A stretch of DNA of 64,000 nt, taken from NCBI RefSeq assembly GCF_024166365.1, contig NC_064830.1, positions 88,902,721-88,966,720 on the forward strand, read 5' to 3'. The stretch comes from Elephas maximus indicus. Lineage: Eukaryota > Chordata > Mammalia > Proboscidea > Elephantidae. A program made the translations under genes and the position numbers. Positions 57,251 to 64,000 of the stretch are shown one piece after another (position 1 is the stretch's first letter; each line of letters opens with the position of its first letter). The notes beneath the pieces were generated by a model. The model had not been told where the DNA came from, ran no database searches, and worked only from the letters and a program-made list of their open reading frames with translations.

Positions 57251-60200
57251 TATAAAGAAAATGTTCTGCATTCTACTTTGGTGAGTAGCATCTAGGGTCT
57301 TAAAAGGTTGTGAGCTGTCATCTAAGATACTCCACTGGTCCCACCCCACCTGGAGCAAGGGAGAATGAAGAAAACCAAAGACACAAGGGAAAGATTAGTC
57401 CAAAGGACTAATGGACCTCAACTACCACAGCCTCCAGCACAACTGACTGCTTTGACAGGGATCACAATAGAGGATCCCAGAGAGAGTTGAAGATAAATGC
57501 AGAACAAAATTGTAACTCACAAAAAAAGACCAGACTTACTGGTCTGACAGAGTTTGGAGGAACCCCAAGAGTATGGCCCTCGGACACCTTTTTTTTTTTT
57601 TTTTTTTTTATTGTACTTTAAGTGAAAGTTTATAGATCGAGTCAGTCTCTCATACAAAAACTTATATACACCTTGCTATGTACTCCTAGTTGCTCTCCCC
57701 CTGATGAGACAGCACACCCCTCCTCGCCAGTCTGTATTCCCCGTATCAGTTCAGTCAGCTCCTGTCCCCCACTGCCTTCTCATATCGCCTCCAGACAGGA
57801 GCTGCCCACATAGTCTCATGTGTCTACTTGAGCCGAGGAGCTCACTCCTCACCAGTATCATTTTCTGTCTTATTGTCCAGTCCAACCCCTGTCTGAAGAG
57901 TTGGCTTTGGGAATGGTTCCAGTCTTGGACTAACAAAAGGTCTGGGGACCATGACCTCTGGGGTCCTTCTAGTCTCGGTCAGGCCATTAAGTCTGGTCTT
58001 TTTATGAGAATTTGAGGTTCTCCTGCTCCCTCAGGGATTCTCTGTTGTGTTCCCTGCCAGGGCAGCTGTTGGTTGTAGCTGGGCACCATCTAGTTCTTCT
58101 GGTCTCAGGCTGTTGTAGTCTCTGGTTTATGTGGGCCTTTCTAACTCTTGGGCTCATAATTACCTTGTGTCTTTGGTGTTCTTCATTCTCCTTTGCTCCA
58201 GCTGGGTTGAGACCAATTGGTGCATCTCAGATGGCCGCTTACTAGCATTTAAGACCCCAGGCACCACTCACCAAAGTGGGATGCAGAATGTTTCCCCAAA
58301 ATATTTTGTTAGGCCAATTGACCTGGGTGTCCCCTGAAACCATGGTTCCCAGACCCCCACCCCTGCTACTCTGGCCTTCGATGTGTTGGGTTATATTCAG
58401 GGAACTTCTTTGCTTTTCTTTTTGTCCGGTTGTACTGACATTGCCTGTATTGTGTGTTGTCTTTGCCTTCACCTAAGATAGTTCTTATCTACTATCTAAT
58501 TAGTGAAAACCCCTCTCCTTCCCTCCTTCCCTCCCCACACTCTTAACCATCAAAGAATATTTTCTTCCCTGTTGAGTTCTTATAATAGTGGTCTCATACA
58601 ATATTTGTCTTTTTCAATTGACTAATTTCAGGCAGCATAATGCCTTCCAGAGTCCTCCATGTTATGAAATGTTTCACGGATTCATCATTGTTCTTTATTG
58701 ACGTGTAGTATTCCATTGTGTGAATATACCATAATTTATTTATCCATTCATCTGTTGATGGGCATCTTGGCTGCTTCCATTTTTTGCAATTGCAAGTACT
58801 GCTGCAGTGAACATGGGTGTGCATATATCTGTTAGTGTAAAGGCTCTTATTTCTTTAGGATATATTCCAAGGGGTGGGATTGCTGGATCGTATCGTATTT
58901 CTATTTCTAGTTTAAAAAAAAAATTTTTTTTTTTGAAGCGCCAAATCGATTTCCAAAGTGGTTGTACCATTTTACATTCCCACCAGCAGTGTGTAAGTGT
59001 TCAGTCTCTCCGCAACCTCTCCAACATTTATTATTTTGTTTTTTGGATTAATGCCAGCCTCGTTGGAGGGAGATGGAATCTCATTGTAGTCTTGATTTGC
59101 ATTTCTGTAATGACTAGTGACCATGAGCATTTCCTCATGTATCTGTTAGCAACCTGAATGACTTCTTTGGTGAAGTGCCTGTTCGTATCCTTTGCCCATT
59201 TTTTAATTGGGTTGTTTGTCTTTTTTTGTTGAGTTTTTGCAGTATTATGTAGATTTTAGAGATCAAACACTGATCGGATTTGTCGTAGCCAAATATTTTT
59301 TCCCAGTCTGTAGGTAGTCTTTTTACTCTTTTGGTGAAGTCTTTGGATGAGCATAAGTGTTTGATTTTAGGAGCTCCCAGTTATCTAGTTTCTCTTCTGG
59401 CATTTGTGCATTGTTAGTAATGTTTTGTGCACTGTTTATGCCATATATTAGGGCTCCCAGTGTTGTCCCTGTTTTTTCTCCCATGATATTTACCATTTTA
59501 GATTTTCTACTTAGGTCTTTGATCCATTTTGAGTTAGTTTTTGTGCATGGTGTGAGGTGTGGGTCTTGTTTCATTTTTTTTTTGCAGATGGATATCCAGT
59601 TATGCTAGCACCATTTGTTAAAGAGAATGTCTTTTCCCCATTTAACAGACTTTGGGCCTTTGTCAAATATCAGCTGCTCATATGTAGATGGATTTATGTC
59701 TGGATTCTCAGTTCCATTCCATTGGTCTATGTATCTGTTGTTGTACCAGAACCAGGCTGTTTTGACTGCTATGGTGGTATAATATGTTCTAAAATCAGGT
59801 AGTATGAGGCCTCACACTTTGTTTTTCTTTTTTAGTAATGCTTTTCTTATGCTGGGCCTCTTTCCCTTCCTTATGAAGTTGGTCATTTGTTTCTCCACAT
59901 CATTAAAAAATGTCGGACACCCTTTTAACTGAGTACTGAAGTCATTCTTGAGGTTCACCCTTAAGCCAAAGATTAGACAGGGCCATTAAACAAAATGAGA
60001 ATAAATGGGCACATCAGCCCAGGGGCAAGGCTGAGAAGGCAGGAGGGGACAGGCAAGTTGGTAATGGGAAATTCAAGTTCGAGAAGGGGAGAGTGTTGAC
60101 ATGTTGTGGGGTTGGCAACCGATTTCATAGAACAATATGTGTATTGTTTAATGAGAGACTAATTTGCTCTGTAAACCTTCATCTAAAAGTACAATTTAAA
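57251..60200 (+). mobile_element. L1 3' UTR split by a 2.3 kb L1 insertion
   Basis: 57251-57579 and 59922-60200 are the two halves of a plus-strand 3' UTR of another L1 subfamily, ending ctaaaagtacaatttaaaaa. The middle is the inverted L1 below. Confidence 0.75.
57589..59912 (-). mobile_element. Younger L1, 5'-truncated, 2.3 kb, with 9-bp target duplication
   Basis: TCGGACACC at 57580-57588 and 59913-59921. From the right, the minus strand reads ORF2 C-terminal text (EIEIRYDPAIPPLGIYPKEI, INKLWYIHTMEYYTSIKNN) and then the 0.9 kb 3' UTR and poly-A. It defines what the isolated 3' UTR copies are. Frames broken. Confidence 0.92.
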
Positions 60201-60640
60201 AAAAAGACTCTAGGCTGCCACAGGGAAGAGAGGAAGGGCCACTGAGAAAGTGCTACCCCCAAAACCATGCCTGCCTAATACTGAGGCTGCAACGGGACAA
60301 TGAAGAATGATCTCCTGCCTCACTCTAAAGCCCAATAAAAAATAAAATAAAATAAAAATTATGTGGAAAGGTAAAGAACCTAGAATAGCTGAAACAATTT
60401 CAAAAAAGAATAAAGCGGGAGCAGCCACTCTACCCAATGCTAAACCTTACCATATAGCTACAGTAATTGAGACTATGGTATTGGCAGAGAGGTAGACATA
60501 TAGATCAATGGAACAGCATAGAGAATGCAGAAATAAACACAAATATGCCCATCTCATGCTTGGCTGATGTTTAAAGTATAAGCTATCATTGATGGATTGG
60601 CTTTCAGAAGCATGTTCATTAAGGTGACTTGTTTCAAGTT
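60201..60640 (+). mobile_element. L1 ORF2 fragments
   Basis: aaagaacctagaatagctga, ccttaccatatagctacagt and agatcaatggaacagcatag are typical ORF2 text. Confidence 0.7.
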
Positions 60641-60659
60641 TAAAACCAATTCTGGTGGT

Positions 60660-60969
60660 TACTTGTTACCATAGTTATAGACCTGCACTGTCCAATATGG
60701 CAGCCACCAGCCAATGTGGCTTTTTAGAGCTTGATATGTGGACAGTCCTACTGAGGATGTAAATAATTTTATTATAATTAGTTAAAATTAAAACTGATGG
60801 TTGATTTAAATATCGGGAAACTTCTGAGAACGTTTGGAAAAACCTGAGTATGTGAAACTACATTTGCAATAGCAAACTTTATAAAATCTAAATATGGATC
60901 AAGTATTTGCAATGAAAATTTAGCATCTAAATTGAGATGTGTTCTAACTATACCTTGGATTTTGAAGAC
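60660..60969. other. Possible hAT (MER) relic and unassigned sequence
   Basis: gcactgtccaatatggcagc followed by ccagccaatgtggc resembles a MER hAT end. No gene. Confidence 0.4.
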
Positions 60970-63900
60970 TTAGTGTGAAACACCACCGCGAGTCTGTCAG
61001 TGGTGGCTTACGTGTTGCTGTGATGCTGGAAGCTATGCAACCAGTATTTCATATAACACCAGGGTCACCCATGGTAGACAGATTCCAGACTAAGACAGAC
61101 TAGGAAGAAGGAGCTTCTGGTCTACTTCCGAAAAGAATTGGCCAGTGAAAACCTTATTAGTAGCAGCAGAACGTTGTCTGATATAATGCCAGAAGACGAG
61201 CCCCTCAGGTTGGAAGGCAGTCAAAATATGACTGGGGAAAAGCTGCATCTCAAAGTAGAGTTGACTTTAATATGTGAATGAAGTAAAGCTTTCTGGGCCT
61301 TCAACTGCTAATGTGGCACAACTCGAAATGAGAAGAAACAGCTGCATATATCCATTAATAATTGAAATGTGGAACATATGAAGTATGAATCTGGAAGAAT
61401 TGGAAGTCATCAAAAATTAAATGGAACACATAAAGATCGATGTCTTAGGCATTAGTGAGCTGAAATGGACTGGTATTGGTCATTTTGAATCAGAAAATCA
61501 CATGGTCTATACCGAGAATGACAAATTGAAGAGGAATGATGTTGCTTTCATTGTCAAAAAGGACATTTCAAAATCTATTGTGAAGTACAATGCTGTCAGT
61601 GATAGGATGATATCCATATGCCTGCAAGGATGACCAGTTAATACGACTGTTATTCAAGTTTACGCAACAACCACTAATGCCAAAAATGAAGAAATTGAGA
61701 CTTTTACCAATTTCTGCACTCTGAAATTGACCAAACATGCAATCAAGATACATTGATAACTACCGGGATTGGAATGCAAAAATTGGAAACAAAGAAGAAG
61801 GGTCTGTAGTTGGAAAATATAACCTTGGTGAGAGAAAGGATGCCAGAGATCGCATGGTAGAATTTTGCAAGACCAACGACTTCTTTATTGCAAAAGCCTT
61901 TCTTCAACAACGTAAACAGTGACTATATACATGGACCTCACTGAATGGGTAACACAGGAGTCAACTCGACTACATCTGTGGAGAGAGACGATGGACAAGC
62001 TCAATATCATCAGTCAGAACAAGGCCAGTGCCAGACTGTGGAACAGATCATCAATTGCTCGTATACGAGCTTGAGTTGAAGATGAAGAAAATTAAAACAA
62101 GTCTACAAGAACCAAAATACAACCTTGAGTATATCCCACCTGAATTTGGAGACCATCTCAAGAATAGATTTGATGCATTGAACATTAATGACTGAAGACT
62201 ACACGAGTTGTGGAATGACATCAAGGATATCATACATGATGAAAGCAAAAGGTCATTTAAAAGACAGGAAAGAAAGAAAAGACCAAAATGAATGTCAGAA
62301 GAGACTCTGAAACTTACTCTTGAACATGAGTAGCTAATGTAAATGGAAGAAATGATGAGGTGAAAGCTGAACAGATTTCAAAGGGTGGCTTGAAAAGACA
62401 AAGTATTATAACAAAATATGCAAAGACGTAGAATTAGAAAATCAAAAGCGAAGAACATGCTCAGAATTTCTCAAGCTGAAGGAACTAAGGAAAAAATTCA
62501 AGCCTCGAGTTGTAATTATGAAGGATTCTGTGGGCAAAGTACTGAATGATGCTAGAGGCATCAAAAGAAGACGGAAGAAATAGAGACAGTGCACCAAAAA
62601 GAACTGGTTGATGTTCAACCATTTCAGGAGGTAGCATATGATCAAGAGTCAATGGTATTGAAGGACAAAGTCCAAGCTGCGCTGAAAACATGGCAAAAAA
62701 CAAAGCTCCAGGAATTGACAGAATACCAGTTGAGGTGTTTCAACAAACAGATGCAGCACTGGAAGCGCTTACTTGCCTATGCCAAGAAATTTGGAAGACA
62801 GCTACTTGGCCGATCGACTGGAAAAGATCCATATTTGTGCCCATTCCAAAAAACGGTGATCCAAAAGAATGGGTAAATTATCAAATAGTATTATTAATAT
62901 CACATGCAAGTAAAATTTTGCTGAAGATTATTCAAAAACAGTTGCAGCAGTAAATCAAAAGGTAACTGCCAGAAATTCAAATCAGATCCAGAAGAGGATG
63001 TGGAATGAGGGATTTCATTATTGATTTCAGATGGATCTTGGCTGAAACACAGAATACCAGAAAGATATTTATGTTTTATTGACTATGCAAAGGCATTCAA
63101 CTTGTGGATCATAACAAATTATGGATGACAGTGCCAAGAATGGGAATTGCAGGACTCTTGTGTTCTTGAGGAGCCTGTACATAGACCAAGAAGCAGTCGT
63201 GCTAACGGAACGGGAGACTGTGTGGTTTAAAATCAGGAAAGGTGTGTGTCAGGGTTGTATCCTTTCACTGTACTTAATCTGTATGCTAAGCAAATAATCT
63301 GAAAAGCTGGACTATATGAAGAAAAATGTGGCACCAGGATTGGTGGAAGACTCATTAACAACCTGTGATATGCAGATGACACAACCTTGCTTGCGGAAAG
63401 GGAAGAGGATTTGAAGCACTTAGTAATGACGATCAAAGACTACACCTTCAGTACAGATTACACGTCAATATAAAGAAAACAAAAAATGCTCACAACTGGA
63501 CCAATATGCAATATCATGATAAACAGAGAAAATACTGAAGTTGTTAAGGATTTCTTTTTATTTGGATCCACAATCAACGCCCATGGAAGCAGCAGCCAAG
63601 AAATCAAACAACTCACTGCATTGGGCAAACTTGTTGCAAAAAGCACTGAAAAGCAAAGGTGTCACTTTGAGGACTAATGTGTGTCTGACCCAAGCTATGG
63701 TATTTTCAATGCCCCACATGCATGCAGAAGCTGGACAATGAAGAACGATGAAGAACTGAAGCCTTTGAATTATGACGTTGGTGAAGAATATTGAATACAC
63801 CATGGACTTTCAGAAGAATAAATAAGTCTGCCTTGGAAGTACAGCCAGAATGCTCCTTAGAAGCAAGGATGGTGAGACCTCATTTCACACACTTTGGTCA

Positions 63901-64000
63901 TGTTATCAGGAGGGACCAGGCCTGGAGAAAGACATCACGCCTGGTAAAGTAGAGGGTCAGCAAAAAAAAAAAAGGAAGACCTTCAATGAGATGGATTGAC
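60970..64000 (+). mobile_element. RTE LINE, near full length, runs off the window
   Basis: Includes upstream text before the ORF, the endonuclease (IDVLGISELKWTGIGHFESE near 61440), the linker and the reverse transcriptase with YADDTTLLAE after an in-frame stop (63365-63400), then the C-terminal region. Several stops and frameshifts make it inactive. The 3' tail lies beyond 64000. Confidence 0.88.

Overview
The window is a piece of a mammalian nuclear genome carrying one recognisable gene on the minus strand and a very dense load of transposable elements. The host is most likely an afrotherian, probably an elephant or close relative. The evidence is about twenty tRNA-derived SINEs of the AfroSINE type in both orientations, six RTE (BovB-clade) LINE copies whose 3' tail matches the SINE tail, and a family of L1 copies sharing a roughly 0.9 kb 3' UTR. 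The species call is inference; hyrax or sirenian cannot be excluded.

The gene is EIF3C, subunit c of translation initiation factor 3. Reading the minus strand, I placed 20 coding exons from the ATG at 40158 to the TGA at 10068. Every junction is GT-AG, all phases join, and the exons sum to 2742 nt, which is 913 codons plus stop and equals the human protein length as I recall it. Upstream lie a probable non-coding exon 1 ending at 40254, an 85-nt first intron, and a CpG-rich promoter with an ETS motif and a ZNF143/THAP11-type motif. Downstream an ATTAAA signal lies at 9997-10002. Exons come in two clusters (36.6-40.2 kb and 20.6-23.6 kb), then one large exon at 13.2-13.5 kb and a 3' cluster at 10.1-11.0 kb. 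The gaps are a 13.1 kb intron and a 7.1 kb intron filled with repeats.

Layout: 1-9.97 kb is 3' flanking DNA (nested L1s, AfroSINEs, hAT, MIR and MLT1-like fossils, and an unexplained degenerate tandem repeat of about 80 bp period at 6.5-7.58 kb). 9.97-40.4 kb is EIF3C; its 13 kb intron holds a near full-length RTE, an old L1, and two ERV LTR copies in opposite orientation, one nested in the other. 40.5-64 kb has no host gene that I can support. It is a stack of L1, RTE, LTR and SINE insertions, several with clean target-site duplications that give their order of arrival. I found no CRISPR array, operon, bacterial system or novel gene cluster. The more interesting signals are the tandem repeat, the SINE/LINE tail sharing, a recurrent sense ORF inside the L1 3' UTR, and the inverted LTR pair within a housekeeping-gene intron.
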